64,000 bases of DNA from positions 5,517,066 to 5,581,065 of the forward strand of contig NC_067136.1 of NCBI RefSeq assembly GCF_021347895.1. Reading direction: 5' to 3'. This document shows, piece by piece, positions 28,036 to 40,653 of this stretch. The notes beneath the pieces were generated by a model, which was given only the letters and a program-made list of their open reading frames with translations, had not been told where the DNA came from and ran no database searches. Position 1 is the first letter of the stretch; each line of letters begins with the position of its first letter. The translations under genes and the position numbers were made by a program. The DNA is from Acanthochromis polyacanthus. Its lineage: Eukaryota > Chordata > Actinopteri > Pomacentridae.

Positions 28036-28499
28036 GTCTCTTAATTTTCTTTTTAAATGCTTCATTGTATTTTCTGTTTAATTCCCGTTTAAAGTTTTAT
28101 TGTCTTTAAGATTTAATTTTATAATTAAACATTTCATTTTTAATTACATGTTTTGTCTTTTTAAAGGTTTAATAATCTAATTAAATGTTTTGTATTTTTT
28201 AAATGTTTAATTTAAAATATTTCATCTTTAATGTTTAATATTTTGTTTAAAAACATTTAATTTCTTAATTAAATGTTTTGTATCTTCTGTTTAATTATCT
28301 AATTAAATATTGTGTCTGTTTAATATAATTTAATTGTATTTAATGTTTAATTTTCTTTTTAAAAGTTTTATTGTATTAAATGTTTTTTCTTTGATTTATT
28401 TGCTTTTTAATGTAGTTTATTTCTTTAAACTTTTATCTGTCCAGATTTTAAGCCCAACCTTAAAAATGAAACAAACCCTTAAATCACAATAAAATACTT
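28036..28499. other. AT-rich sequence, TTTAATG words
   Basis: A continuation of the tract at 21500-21828 (tttaatgtttaattttctt and variants), interrupted by the LINE. No gene. Confidence 0.6.
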
Positions 28500-29190
28500 G
28501 TTTTTTACAACTTTTTATTTATAAATTTTTATGATTTAGAACAACAACATAAATCAAACAGACAAACATAACTAAAAAAATGTAAATAAATTTTAAAAAA
28601 TGCCAGAGACCATGAGTTCACATTTATCATTCATTACCATTGGATACGTGTTTGCACCATTTTTCCAACACCTTTCACCTTGTTCTTTTTGTAATCTCAT
28701 TGAATATGTCATCTGCTCCATGAGATGCAGCTGTTTAACAATGTCTATAAATTAAACAGCAGTGGGGCATCCGTTCTGAAGCCTTAGGTTTGTGATGGCC
28801 TTCTTACTGGTAACCAATCAAATCTTTAGAAGGTATTGGTCCTCTCTGCTGAGTCCATCAGGGATGAGTCCAAGGTACAGGGATACAAAAGATGTCCTGA
28901 TACTAAAGCCAGAGACTTTGGAAATCATTTTTCCTACTTCCCTCCAAAAAGGCTTTATGACAGAACAGGACCAGAAGATGTGAGTGAGGTCAACCATAGT
29001 GTCCCTCCAGCAGTGTCACTGTGTTTGGGTTTCTGTTTTAGTGTAATAAAGAAACGAACCAACAGAAGTCTGTCCACATCCATGAGTTTGTTGAAGAGTC
29101 CGTGTCCTCCAGGCCTGCTGCCACGTTTCTTCAGTTATAATCATGTCCAGTTCTTTCTCCCTTTTATGTTTAATACACAGGGCCGGCCGC
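28500..29190 (-). mobile_element. 3' end of a second L1/Tx1-like LINE
   Basis: On the minus strand the translation contains HIFWSCSVIKPFWREVGKM, SLYLGLIPDGLSREDQYLL and ITNLRL. This resembles the C-terminal, zinc-knuckle-adjacent part of L1/Tx1 ORF2. The 3' end is AT-rich near 28500. The upstream border is near 29175, where a hAT-like CAGGGCCGGCCGCTGG end appears. The copy is 5'-truncated and carries no catalytic domain. Confidence 0.65.
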
Positions 29191-29348
29191 TGGCATAAAC
29201 ACTCTATGCTGTTGTTTATAGCCACATCCACTAGAGGGGGCCACACCACAGTAAGTGTGTGATTCACATTTTGTCCCTGTCTTCATGGGCGTAACGGACG
29301 CGGGGTACGCGTGGGACATGTCCCCTCGCACTTTTTTCAGCCGTTACA

Positions 29349-30455
29349 ACCATAGACATAATAAAGAGTAGATGCCGCTCGGGGTGCTGCACAGTGAGAA
29401 ATACGGCCGCCATCTTGGTCCGGTCATCCGCTCCACTCAGCGCTGTTTGACAGCACATTTAATCCATCTGAACTCTGAATATTAAACTGATTTTCACACG
29501 TTTTTATTTTTATTTTTTGCTGCAAACATCATACATGTAGCTGTGATACAGGACAAATGGTTCGGCGTATTTTAATATTCATAGCGGGAATAATAATAAT
29601 AATAGGTAATAGAATATTCTGATATTCAGCTCGACTGTAGACAGGTATTTTGCAAACACTGTAAACACACACACACTAATATATGTTAGAGAAGCAGATA
29701 ATGGCAGTAAAGTCAATTATTTTAATAATTTGAAGACACAATATATGATTACGCTATATACACATATATAAACAAAATACTGACTAATGAACACATATTT
29801 TTATATAAAACAGTAGAGATAAGTTATATATCAGAGAAAATGAATATATATAAATCATAGATGGAGTATCAACATCATTCACATATATATACAGGCTATA
29901 ATAGATACAAGTTATATATCAGAGAAAATCATACTACATATAAAATCATGTATGGAGTATCAATATAATCAATATATCAGAAAACTGACTAATGTGTTCA
30001 TTAGTCAGTATTTTGTTTATATATGTATATATAGCATAATCATATATTGTGTCTTCAAATTATTAAAATAATTGACTTTACTGCCATTATCTGCTTCTCT
30101 AACATATATTAGTGTGTGTGTGTTTACAGTGTTTGCAAAATACCTGTCTACAGTCGAGCTTAATATCAGAATATTCTATTACCTATTATTATTATTATTA
30201 TTATTATTATGATCTATTATTCCCGCTATGAATATTAAAATACGCCGAACCATTTGTCCTGTATCATAGCTACATGTATGACGTTTGCAGCAAAAAATAC
30301 AAATAAAAACGCGTGAAAATCAGTTTAATATTCAGAGTTCAGATGGATTAAATGAGTGGAGCGGCTGACCGGACCAAGAGGGCGGCCCCACCGCTCGTCA
30401 GCCCCAATAGGCAGTAGTGGTCGATGCGGCGTCTGCTCTTTATTATATCTATGGT
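29349..30455. mobile_element. 1.1-kb long inverted repeat (foldback element)
   Basis: The left end accatagacataataaagag (29349) is repeated inverted at 30436-30455. Arms of roughly 450 bp pair (29349-29800 with 29990-30455), with matching landmarks: ccatcttggtccgg, ctgatattcagctcgac and the acacacactaatatatg stretch. The centre is AT-rich. The ends resemble catagacatata-type MITE termini also seen at 30458 and 50.3 kb. There is no coding capacity, and the superfamily is not determined. Confidence 0.8.
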
Positions 30456-30456
30456 T

Positions 30457-30690
30457 ACAAACATAGACATATACAAACAGTAGATGTCTCGAGACGGAGT
30501 CGGCAGCGTCGTCACGTGGCGGCCATCTTAGGACAGGGGACTGCTCTGGCGCACTGTACTGTAGTCAATGGTAAGGTGGATGATTTCCTCACTTTAACAC
30601 TCATAACTCGCTCAATTCTTGATTCATTTACAAACGGTTTAGTTTATTACAAACCTTATTAACGTGGCTATGATTCAGGCTCAATTCCGA
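30457..30690 (+). mobile_element. MITE-like repeat R4, copy 1
   Basis: It begins aaacatagacatatacaaacagtagatg and contains gtcacgtggcggccatctt, tagtcaatggta and ttacaaacggtttag. A diverged reverse complement lies at about 50150-50340. No ORF. Borders are approximate. Confidence 0.5.
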
Positions 30691-31704
30691 AATCGCAGCT
30701 TTTCATTTTGAAAAATGCGGCATAGTTGTGTGTCTTTTCTGCCTGGCTACTCACATTGAAGATGGTGTTACTCACAATCTGATTTTCAATTATTAGGTTT
30801 TCCTGAGACCAACGTTTTTTGAGAACCGAATCTTTAGGCGAAATTACATTCTTTGTGGTTGTGGTTGTATTTATTTGCTTGTTAAGAGACTTTGATTGAG
30901 ACCTTAGACTTATTGTTTGTATACATCTATGCCTGGATTAGTTAGCCTGCAGACGAAATGCATTGTGGGTAATGTAGGCACCAGGTTCATGAAAAGAAAA
31001 GACAACATCTCTGTTTGTTGTGCATTGATTTTGGTTGAGCTTTGTTTTTATCTGTGCATTAGAAAGCTGATAGTAATAAAGAAGTGCAATGCTAAATATT
31101 AAAATTACATTTACATCCATTTATGCTGAAAAAAGATGATATCTGTGTTCATTTTTTATTTTTCTGCAGTGGCAGCCTGAAGTTTAGAGAAGTGAAAGGT
31201 CCTCTGCAGTCCTCAAACCAGCAGGATAAAACTGTGAAGATTACAATATAAGTATAAACCATAAATTAAGAATAGTAAGACACTAAATAACCTTTGACTA
31301 AAAGACAGCTAGCAGACAATTTTCATGCCCGAGATTTATCAAAAGCTTAACATGATGCTGTGCAGCTAGTTAGAGATGTTGGTCATCAACCTTTAATCTT
31401 GTTTTTTAAGAAGGCGAGATTAACTTAAAAATTGCCCACTCCATTGTTGTAACTTCAGTTGGTTATGGGACGCTGCAAAAATCCTGGAAAATGATTTATT
31501 GAAGAGTAGGAACCCTGTTATTATTTTTCTTTCTTTATTTATTTATTTTTTTGTTCAAATGTCATTATTTTTTCATTTTAGCATTACTTTTTTGTTATTT
31601 GTTCATCATCATTTATTTATTTTGTCTATTTGAATATTGTAAATATTAAAGATTGACAGTATAATATCTGTGTGTGTATAGCTATTTCTTTATTACCTAT
31701 CTAT
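30691..31704. other. AT-rich sequence without recognised gene
   Basis: No supported exon or repeat; two short ORFs on opposite strands at 30917-31120 overlap and look like chance. Confidence 0.5.
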
Positions 31705-31913
31705 TTAACTCATTCGCTGCCAATGACGTCTATAGACGTCACTCATGTATTTTGACTGGGGGGGCTGCAGGATAGTCTGTCGGAGCTTGTCGGTGAAAAC
31801 CCTGGAGTTTTGGAACGTGAGAGTGTTGCGGTGGGCCAAAAGAATGACAAAGACAGTGACCATGGTGGGGCGACAGCAAAAAGTGCCGCTGACAACAGCC
31901 GCTGGTGATCAAA

Positions 31914-32110
31914 GGTCCGTGTACGTCGCCGTCATTCTATTTTCGATTTGGGGTCAAAACACCAAAAACGGATAACGGCCGTTTCCCGTTTTTCACTTTC
32001 AAAACAAAAATCGAAAACGGAAAACCAATCCGTTTTCCGATTTTCTTTTTTCAATAAAAACGGATATCAAAAAACAAACTAGAAGTTAAATTTCATTTTT
32101 TGATATCCGT
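31914..32110 (+). repeat. Inverted repeat X, left copy
   Basis: This stretch, from gtccgtgtacgtcgccgtc through cggataacggccgtttccc to tttttgatatccgttttc, is the near-exact reverse complement of 47880-48085. Its layout (a short GC start, then runs of CGTTTT/AAAACG) resembles the terminal repeats of the 14.7-kb transposon but is a different sequence. It may be the end of a related, older element. Confidence 0.85.
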
Positions 32111-32195
32111 TTTCTACACTTTTGCAAGACAAACATCAGAAATGACGAAGTACACGAACCCACTCTCCGAGAACCACATCAAAACATAAATGTTG

Positions 32196-32575
32196 TTAAC
32201 CCTTTAAGCTTCAGTCATTTCCAGCCGTTTTCAGTACAAAAAATCGCTAATATTCTATTTTTAAATTAAAAATATGACGAGACATACAGGGAATATTGGA
32301 CGCGCATCGCGAGGTGCATTTCCTTGAAAACGACCTATTCGTGGATTTTATACCGACTTCAGGACATGTTTTGGACAAAATAGTTTACTGGCTTGTTTCG
32401 TCTGGATGTCCAAGGTTGGATTATGGCCGTTTTTTGTGGAATCTTTTTTTTGTGTGTAATAATGAACCCGGAAATGTGAGTCGCGCTGTGTGTGTTGAAG
32501 CCGTGTATAGAGAACGGATGGATGGATATTTGTTTTTGTTGGACAAATGTGTTTTTCTCACCCACTGTGGTAATC
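32196..32575 (+). mobile_element. Repeat R1, copy D, left part
   Basis: It starts TTAACCCTTTAAGCTTCAG and ends cactgtggtaatc exactly at the transposon border. It aligns with R1 copy C (49640-49945), including the conserved translated segment FVDF..SGHVLDKI. The matching right part resumes at 47272 with gtaatcacatctg. Copy D is shorter than A, B and C. Confidence 0.85.
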
Positions 32576-33187
32576 GGACAAGGTACGTTTTATCCGTTTG
32601 ATTCCCGGCTATAAAAGACACAAGCAGAAACAAAAAATCAAGCCGTTTTTTCGTTTTTTCGTTTTGAACAAAAAAACAAAAAAACAGGAAACGGTTCGTT
32701 TTTTCGTTTTTTCGTTTTGAACAAAAAAACAAAAAAACCAGGAAACGGTTCGTTTTTTCGTTTTTTCGTTTTCACCCCCAAAATGAAAATACGACTCCAT
32801 ATTTCGTTTCATTGGTGGGCGGGGCATCGGAGCCAGCCAGTGCACAATAAAGCTCCTGTCCATCACAATAAAGCTCTTGCGCTGGCATTCATAGACAGAC
32901 TGACTTTCATTGTATTGCCTGCCCCCACTGCACTTCCCCTAACTCTAAATCAAAGCAAGTCGTGTACACAGTACAGAGTTTGCACGATAGTAGGCTATTT
33001 ATTGATTGAATGAGCGAAAGATAGCCTATCTATCGGATTAAACACCCAAGAGGAGGCCGAAGAGGCGCGCTGAAAGTAGGTATATAAAATGACCAGCAGG
33101 TGTCGCCATTCCTTAATGTTGCCACCAACCATCCCCTATCAGGCAATTAATACATTGATCTGGGTTAATGTGATCTGGGTTAATGGC
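32576..33187 (+). repeat. Left terminal inverted repeat of the 14.7-kb transposon
   Basis: 612 bp, virtually identical to the inverse of 46610-47271; outside the internal repeats I noticed only about one substitution. At 32643-32783 it carries two copies of a 53-bp subterminal unit that is itself palindromic (gttttttcgttttttcg facing aacaaaaaaac). A TATA-like tatataaaatg occurs at about 33080. Confidence 0.93.
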
Positions 33188-33734
33188 AGGGTGTGCGCTC
33201 AAAAAAAGGCTTTAGTTTCGAGATACCCCTACCCAGTTAAAACAACACACCACCATGTTTTTAATATCCAGTAAATGTGCCACATTCATTAAAGGTGGCA
33301 AATACGTGTTTATTATTAATATTATCATTATTATTTATTATGTTGCTGTTGTTATTTGCTTTAATTTAGGCCTTATATCTTGAAAAAGCCTGTCCAATTA
33401 GGAGTGAGGTGGGGGAAAGAAGCCCAGAGTTTCATAATGGTCACTCAAAAGTTGATACCTGCTCAACGTAACTAGAAAGTCAAACTCAGTTTTAAAATGC
33501 ACTATAATATAAACTCATGCAAACATAACAGTCTAGTGAATGTGGATTCTGCGCTGTTTGTCGATGGTGAATGTTTAATGGGGGGAGATCTGGGATAGGC
33601 AGATCCAGTTGCTTTGGTTTGGTTTACAGGAGTACTTCTGTACTTTTGTTTTATTCATTGGGAGAGCATAAATACAAATGGGGTTTCATCTTAGATGTGA
33701 TATACTTTAGTATGTGATATAATAAATATATTAT
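33188..33734. other. Transposon interior without recognised gene
   Basis: AT-rich with no supported ORF; a (TTA)n-like stretch lies near 33310-33345. Confidence 0.5.
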
Positions 33735-34110
33735 ATCTATCAGATGACACACAACTTTATATCTCCTCTGACCCCACAGCCCCACTCCCTCCTAACTCCC
33801 TCATCGCCTGTCTCCAGAATTTCCTCAAGCTCAAAGGAAACAAAACTGAGGTCTTGTTATCAGTGGCTCAGCCCCAAAGCTTTGGAACTCTCTCCCAACA
33901 TTCAAAACCCACCTCAGAACCTACCTCTTTCAGCAGTCATTGTCATAACTTCACTCTCCCCTGTTTTAAACATGTCTTAATTTTGTGTTACCAGTGTATT
34001 AGCAATGGTTTCAACAGCGCTTTATGTATCTGTGTATATATTTAACTGTGTAAGGCCACTTTGGGTGACTAGAAAGGCAAATAAATGTTTTTATCATTAT
34101 TATTGTCGTA
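33735..34110 (+). mobile_element. LINE fragment (L2-type) inside the transposon
   Basis: The translation begins with the RT motif region DDTQLYIS and soon reaches FLKLKGNKTEVLL. It then jumps to the C-terminal words SFGTLSQHSKP and ends aggcaaataaatg. It is internally deleted and inactive. Confidence 0.7.
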
Positions 34111-35839
34111 TTATATGCGATTAATCTTATATATGTGATGAATTTTATACAGCATCATACATGACATAACATATTGAGGAAGCTAGATAAAGCAAAGATG
34201 AAACTAAAGCCTGGTGAAAAAACAACAGTCTTTAATACAAGAATAACAAAAACAAAGTCAGAAAAAAGAAAAATATATGAAGAACATTATGTTACAAAAA
34301 TGTTGGTGACGTTTCAGATCTCTCTACACATATCTCTTTACAATGTTGATGAGGTCCTTGATCCCGCTTTGATAACTGGTTGGATTGTTGTTCACAGCAT
34401 TGTCGAACAGCACAGAAATGTCCAAGTATTGCTGTGCAAATTCATTTTCAGCTGCTGTTTGTTGTTCAGCTGTGGAGAATGGGTTTCTCCTGAAAAAGGA
34501 GACTTGTGTCAGCGATGACCTCACTTCCTGGTGGTCAGCTTGTGCAGCTTCTGCAGCCTCTGGCAAACAATCTGCCGGCAGTTTCTTTGGGCATCCACCC
34601 AGAGCCAGTTGATTTGGAAAACCTTTTCCTGAAATAAGCAGATAGAAACACAAATCACAGGATTAGGTTTGGGTAATTAGCATATCACCATCATGTATAT
34701 CAATCCACCTCAGTAGCCTTGTTTGCATGCAGACTTTTTCTCACTGCGATTAAAATCATTCCAAACTGACAATCTCAGATCAACTATTTACACATGACAG
34801 GATCTATTCCAATTTGGTGTTTACATGAGCAGCTACCGTACATAATCAGAACAGCCGTTATACAGACGTGTAACTGCCCGCAGACAGAATACGGCCTGAC
34901 AACTTCACTTTTCACAGTTTACATGAAAAAAGATGTCTTTTGATCGCTTTGGGGAAAGGAATATCCCCCCCCCGTGAAACCGAATGAAATTCCATTCATT
35001 TTTTTCTGTTTATTCTAATTGAGGTGTATATGTAAAATTTTTATTTGGTTACAGCTTCTAGATCAATTCCAATGAGAATGGAAGGTTCCATGTAAAACCA
35101 GCTATTGTTAATTCCAAGGGAGTTGTTAAAGCATGCTTCTTCAAGTGAGCTGTTTGTATATTTCTACTAAAACTAACATATATTTTGTTTACCCTAATGT
35201 TCTTATAGATAAGTTACACTGAAAAATAGTCCAAGTATTTTTGGCTTCAGTGTTCAATACAAGGAGGGAACTAAATTATCTGTTAAAAAAACCCAACTCT
35301 ATTCATTGTAGAGTCTGACAGGTCGAGAAATATTTGTTCCACTAGATAACAGACATAGTCAGCAGACAGACACTTACACACAAACACAGGTACATTTCTG
35401 GAATAAATTAACACATATCAGAACATTGACTATAATGCCGACAGGGATGGCAAACATCAATCATACCAAGAGCAATGGGATATGAACCGCAGCCTTGTAA
35501 TTTTACACACTGCTGTGTTTATAAAGTAGAAGTACATTGAAAGAAAATGTATAAATCAGTATAACCTTGGATCCAGTGTGCATTCCAGGACTGCACCATC
35601 CGACAAAGTCCAAGCTCTGCTACCTGACATGTGAGTGTGGAGACACAGTATCGTGTCACGTTGTCCTCCATGTCAAGTTCCTCCTGGTCTACGAGCTGGA
35701 GGAGAGCCGTTTTCAGTGGCTAGTTCACTCTGTTGTTGACTTCTGCCCACATCCTTTCAACAATATGATTCTGGAATTTCAACAGAGCAAAAACAAAAAG
35801 TTAAATTTACTTTCAGTTATGACTGTCATTACTTGCAGC

Positions 35840-36235
35840 TGATATTGAAGCTGAATAGGATGGGCAACCGGCAGTCCAGGGGCCGCACACGGCTCATGCC
35901 CTCACTTGAAGTGGCCCTCAGATTAATTTTTGAAAATTATAAAAATGTGTCCTCTGTGGTGCTGAGATACGCAGATATGCCAACTCTTTTATTCCTTCTG
36001 CCATCAGGCTTTTAAATGACAGTGACAGTGTTGTTTTGTAGTTTTTAATGCATTCTAGGTATGTATGGATATTGTGCACTTGTCATTGTTGCACTTTATT
36101 GCTGGACCCTTCACTTGACCTTTGACAGATCCAAGTATGTGGAATGTGTGTTTAATGTCCTGTCCTGCTGCAACCCATGTCTGCAAACTGAATTGCCCCT
36201 AGGGGATAAATAAAGTTATTTGAATCTGAATCAGT
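35840..36235 (+). mobile_element. LINE 3' end fragment (CR1/Rex-like)
   Basis: The region around 35850-36030 looks like the end of a decayed LINE ORF. It is followed by a typical 3' tail, ttgcactttattgctgg and then gcccctaggggataaataaag with a final gaatctgaatc repeat. It lies in the intron between two integrase exons. Confidence 0.65.
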
Positions 36236-37590
36236 TGTACTGACACACCTGGCCACTACAGTGCAGTTCCAACTATCCCTCTTCATCAGTCGTCCCAACT
36301 AATGAGGAAGAGATGTTGTGCCATGGATAAGAGCGGAGGAAAGAGAAAACTTGATTGAGAAAGTAGTGTGGTCCAGGGTCCAGGTTTTCCATGCCATGCA
36401 GCCATTGATAGCCCCCCCCCCTCTCTCCCTCTTCAGAGTTGTATCTGCAACCTGCAGTCAGATCTGTTTTTTCAAGCTCGGCACAATGTGTAGAGAATTA
36501 TGTTTTGGAGTCAGACAAATCACAATGAGTCATTCTATTTTATTTCAAACCTTTTCTATTCGTATTTATCAAAAAGGAATACAACTGTCATACATGCATT
36601 TGAGTATGGAATATGCCAAATTACTGTGCACTATATGTTTGGTCAATAAACATATACAAACATAATTAAAACAGCAGTTTTCATATCTGGTTAAGAGTGC
36701 AGTCCTATGTGGCCCTCTGTCAATGTCTAAGAAAAATTGTGGCCCCTGCCATTATTTAAGTTGATTCATTTGGTGGTTTTTACACATGGTAAGTAAGATT
36801 CCCAAGCAGAAGAAAGAGGGGAACTGAACACAACAGCATAAGCTGCCTTGATCCTAATGATAATTAACCATTAAAGTCACTCCTTTTTCCCCCTAAAGTT
36901 TGCTCTGTATTTTTACATTAGCTTGACTATTACCGCATGTTTTAGAGTGATGAGGAAATGGCTAGCAGTTTGCTTGAGTTCACGATGACCATCAGCTCCA
37001 GCCATGGCACAGTTCTTATGGATACCATATCATGTTGCTCTTGTCAGAGACATCAGTATCAGATAGCAGATGAGTGATTGGGTAACGAGGTGTGGTATCT
37101 GAATGCCTGATTTAACTGAGGCACCTGTTGATACCTGCAATATGGTCTTGTCTTGATTATGACGAGGTCATCTTTAGGATAGATGTGACTGGAGTCAATG
37201 TTGAAATGGCTGTGCCTGTTCCCTATTTAGGTCATCTTTAGATTAAATGTGATTGATGGCCATAGGATGTTTCCTGATTATCGTAAATCTAATGATAGGT
37301 TTTCCAAGTGGGTAGTTAAAGTTACTGGTTACAGTGATTCACACTTCCTTTGAGTCCTCTCTCAGGCAAACCAATCAGGCGTGAGTGCCTGATTGACACA
37401 TGCCTTTTTGTAATAAACCTTTTTATATACAATCAATACTGTGTGCACAGAGCTTTTTCTTCATCCTCAACACATCATCGCTGCTCAAGATACAACAGAG
37501 ACATACACATAAATATAATCAGGCTGTTTTCGTCAATATTTTCTTCATCCCAGCTTCTCGTCTGCTGAAGAGGCCAATTTGGCAACTCAC
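36236..37590. other. Integrase intron without recognised feature
   Basis: Only short unsupported ORFs; contains a C-run at 36411-36421. At 37380-37470 the words tttttgtaataaac...tttttatatacaatc recall 41055-41090 on the other strand (tttgtaataaaactttttatatac), a small shared repeat within the transposon. Confidence 0.45.
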
Positions 37591-38429
37591 CTGTGTTGAC
37601 GCTGTTTGCAAATATGGCTGCCTCACTGTGTTATTTCTGTGGCTTGCCAGTTTCTCCTGCATGAAGAGGGTCAAGTAGAACTCTTTTCCGTGGTCTACAC
37701 GGATCTGGTCCCACATGCCGTACTGCAGGACCGCATTTCTGAAAACAACAACACAGGTGTCACAGTTAGCAAGTTACTCAACATCCTTGTTCTCCATCTC
37801 CCTTCATGATTGGCTAGATTCCATTCCATGTCAAAATTCAGCAAGGCTTCACTCAGAGTCAGCTCCCCCACACGAGGAGTTTACGTATGTATTGGACAAG
37901 TTCAATTTTTATGATAGTGTGGCATACAGAGCCATTAGTGGATTAATTAGATCTACTACAATTTACATGTGTAATTAGCATTTTATTTACAGCTCATGTT
38001 CAGTGTGTGTTGCTATTTTTCTGTATGTTTTCTGTGATGACAAGAGATTAACTGGCAGAAAATGTAGTTTTCTAGCAGTGTGCATCACCTACCAGCAGAG
38101 GGGGCGTTTGCTGCACTGTGTGTGCACAAGGAGAAGGTAAGTCTCGCATTCTAAGAACAAGAATACGCAAGTGTAGTGCAACTGTTTCTTTTGGTCTATG
38201 TGTATGTGTGTGGCACACTGCATGTAATATACATTTTTGCACTTTGCAGATAAAAAAATAAAATAGAACACGTTAAAATTAAATTAGTAGTGGAGGGCAG
38301 CTTTATTTTACCCACTCTACAATAGCTGGCTCTGACCCTTTTCGTAACCGATTATAGGAACAAATTTGCTTTTAACACACACACAGACCACGGGCTCATC
38401 TTACAGCAAGAGGTAAAGGAAACTTGCTT

Positions 38430-39175
38430 CCCTTACCTCTTGCTTGCAGTCCGCTACAAAAGTCTTCTATCAGAACAAGATCTGTGCTGCTTCTGATTCC
38501 AGAAAACTGTTTATGGCGTTTAACTCCCTGCTTTCTCCTCCAGCTGCTCAGCCGTCCACTGCGCTGACCCCAGACATGTTTGCCTCCTTTTTTCACTAAA
38601 AAGATGGCTGCAATCAGCAACCAGTTCTCCAAACCTGACCAGTCCAGTCAGCTCAAACCCACCACTTCTGCTTCACTCTGCTCTTTTGCTCCTCTGAGCG
38701 AGAATGAGTTCTCCAGACTTCTTCTGAGCTCGAAACAAGTCCTCTCGATCCTCTCGAATTCCTCCCAGGTAACTGGCATTTTGTTGCTACTTTTAAGAAA
38801 GGCCGTGTCACCCCACTGCTCAAAAAGCCTCATCTCAACCCCGCCCAGGTTGAAAACTACAGACCAGTCTCACTTCTACCATTCCTGTCAAAAACACTGG
38901 AGCGCTCAGTATTTAACAAAGTCTCTGAACATCTGCGGAACAACAACCTACTTGAGGTACTTCAGGTGTCTAGGTCACGGCTCTAAATCTCTCGCCAGAC
39001 TCTTCTCTTCTGTTGATCCCAAATGATGGAACAAACTACCAAACTCTCTGCATTCTGCTGAGTTCCTTTCTACTTTTAAGAGACAACTGAAGACTGAATT
39101 GTTCAGAGAACGCCTGGGCACATAACCTGACTCTTCTCCTCTTTGACCTGTGGGGTAGAATAAGTTAGATGGTCC
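38430..39175 (+). mobile_element. L2-type LINE fragment inside the integrase gene
   Basis: Plus-strand translation pieces in broken frames include NYRPVSLLPFLSKTLE and FNKVSEHLRNNNLLEV (RT fingers), then a jump to NKLPNSLHSAEFLSTFKRQL and KTELFRERLGT (C-terminus). The RT palm is deleted. It lies where integrase middle exons would be expected. Confidence 0.8.
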
Positions 39176-40401
39176 AAGACCCAGCAGTTAATGAATATTT
39201 AGCACTGAAAAAGTTGTGTGACGTTGTATGTTCAAAGTCATTGTAAGTAGTGATACTGAGACTGTTGAATCCCAGATGCTGAGATTGTTACTTGTTATTA
39301 GTTTGTTTTCATCATATGAAGAAAAAAGCAACAACAAAAAACAAACCAAAAATGAACAAAAAACTGGGTGGGGGCGGCACTTCTTCTGCCACTATTGACA
39401 GGAAGTTGGACATAGTAAACATGATAAACTGTTGAATAGTTTACCTGAAGAAAAGTGGGAGCCACAAACACGATCTCTGCTGCTTACTGGGGTACAATTT
39501 TTCTTGTTGATGGCTGAAGCCACCGCCATCTTCTCTCTCCTGACATCGGTATTCGGTGAAATTTAAAGCCTGATCCCTTCTCAAAACGCTTCGTACAACC
39601 AACAACTACACACGATATTACCATTGTGGTAAATACAAGTGCAATTTCATTCATGAAAAGCGATAACTTTACGTATTTGTTTCAAACCCGATACCGTTCT
39701 CGTAGCAAGCCGTTATGTTACTGCCGGTTCTTGCCAACCAGCAGCGGTCTTGTACCACGTGACCATAACAAGTGACGACACGTTAGCGTCTCCCTAACAA
39801 TGGCTGTAACTGTCAGAAAATCGTTTTAAAACGTAAGTTTTACCGATCAAAACTCGGATCGAAATTCACTCAAAAACCATAAGTATCTGTTCCTTAAGTT
39901 TTTATGAAGTCTTGAAGATGTTATGTTACGCCTGTAACTCACTGTGGGTTTCTATCTAAAAAGAACGACAGAGAGCTGGCTGTTATCCACTGTTTACTTC
40001 CTTAGCTTGAACCTGACATTCCCCCACTCAAATCCCCCCGTATTACCCCAGATTCCTCACCAACGTTCCCTTACACAACAGAAGAGCCTAACAATATTTT
40101 ATGGCCGCTAGAACAAAAATTAGGAGAGAGAACATCAACATGCGTCTAACCTCATCAGAAGCCGTCCGGCTTTTGCCGGGAATACACAGCTTTGTCACAT
40201 ATGCCTCGGATGTGTGCGCCACTAATTAATGACCCCTCGCTACAACAGGTAACTGGAACCATATACAGACAAATATGAACTTCTGGGCTAAAAAAACACA
40301 GAAATAACCCAAAAGTAATAACAGAGATAATATCCACATTTTGAGAAGGTTCACCAAAAACATTATATTCAATTATTTACTCAGCTACAACCCAAACCAC
40401 A
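39176..40401. other. Transposon interior without recognised feature
   Basis: No exon of the integrase gene was found on the minus strand, and nothing else is supported. Confidence 0.45.
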
Positions 40402-40653
40402 TCAATGAATATTTATAAACTGGTTGCTTACCTCATTTATTGCTTCAGCAATCTCGCACTCCAGTTTGGAATCCTGCACCCGTCCTCTCCTTATTCCATT
40501 TAGGGCGCAAAATTTTCGGATGTTAGATATGGATACGCCTTTGTTAACTCCACATTCAAAGCGAAGATAATTTGAAATATCATCATCAGAATGCCCATTT
40601 TGCATCATGTTTTGAATTATTTCGCCGTAGGGTGACAGCCTAGACTCCGACAT

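Larger units (their letters stand above)
34324..40653 (-). pseudogene. DDE integrase-like transposase gene, disrupted
   Basis: Putative transposase of the 14.7-kb element. Four minus-strand exons are recognised: 40432-40653 (74 codons, start MSESRLSPYGEIIQNM, a helix-turn-helix-like N-terminus), 37591-37738, 35566-35770 and 34324-34628 (stop). Splice sites are GT-AG and phases fit across the last three. Exon 37591-37738 holds GMWDQIRVDHGKEFYL, with the second catalytic Asp. Exon 35566-35770 starts NHIVERMW, with the Glu 38 residues later, a normal integrase spacing. The C-terminal exon begins KGFPNQLALGGCP. Exons for the first catalytic Asp are not found between 37738 and 40432, where an L2 fragment sits. 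A TAG at 35720-35722 replaces an expected Tyr after NNRVN. A poly(A) variant ATTAAA lies at 34231-34236 (minus). I recall similar unnamed integrase-core proteins in fish. Confidence 0.82.

Noticed and set aside
32359..33013. Lys/Phe-rich ORFs such as KTKKRKNEPF repeats
   Set aside because: They are translations of the palindromic subterminal repeats of the transposon TIR; the same frames occur in the right TIR.
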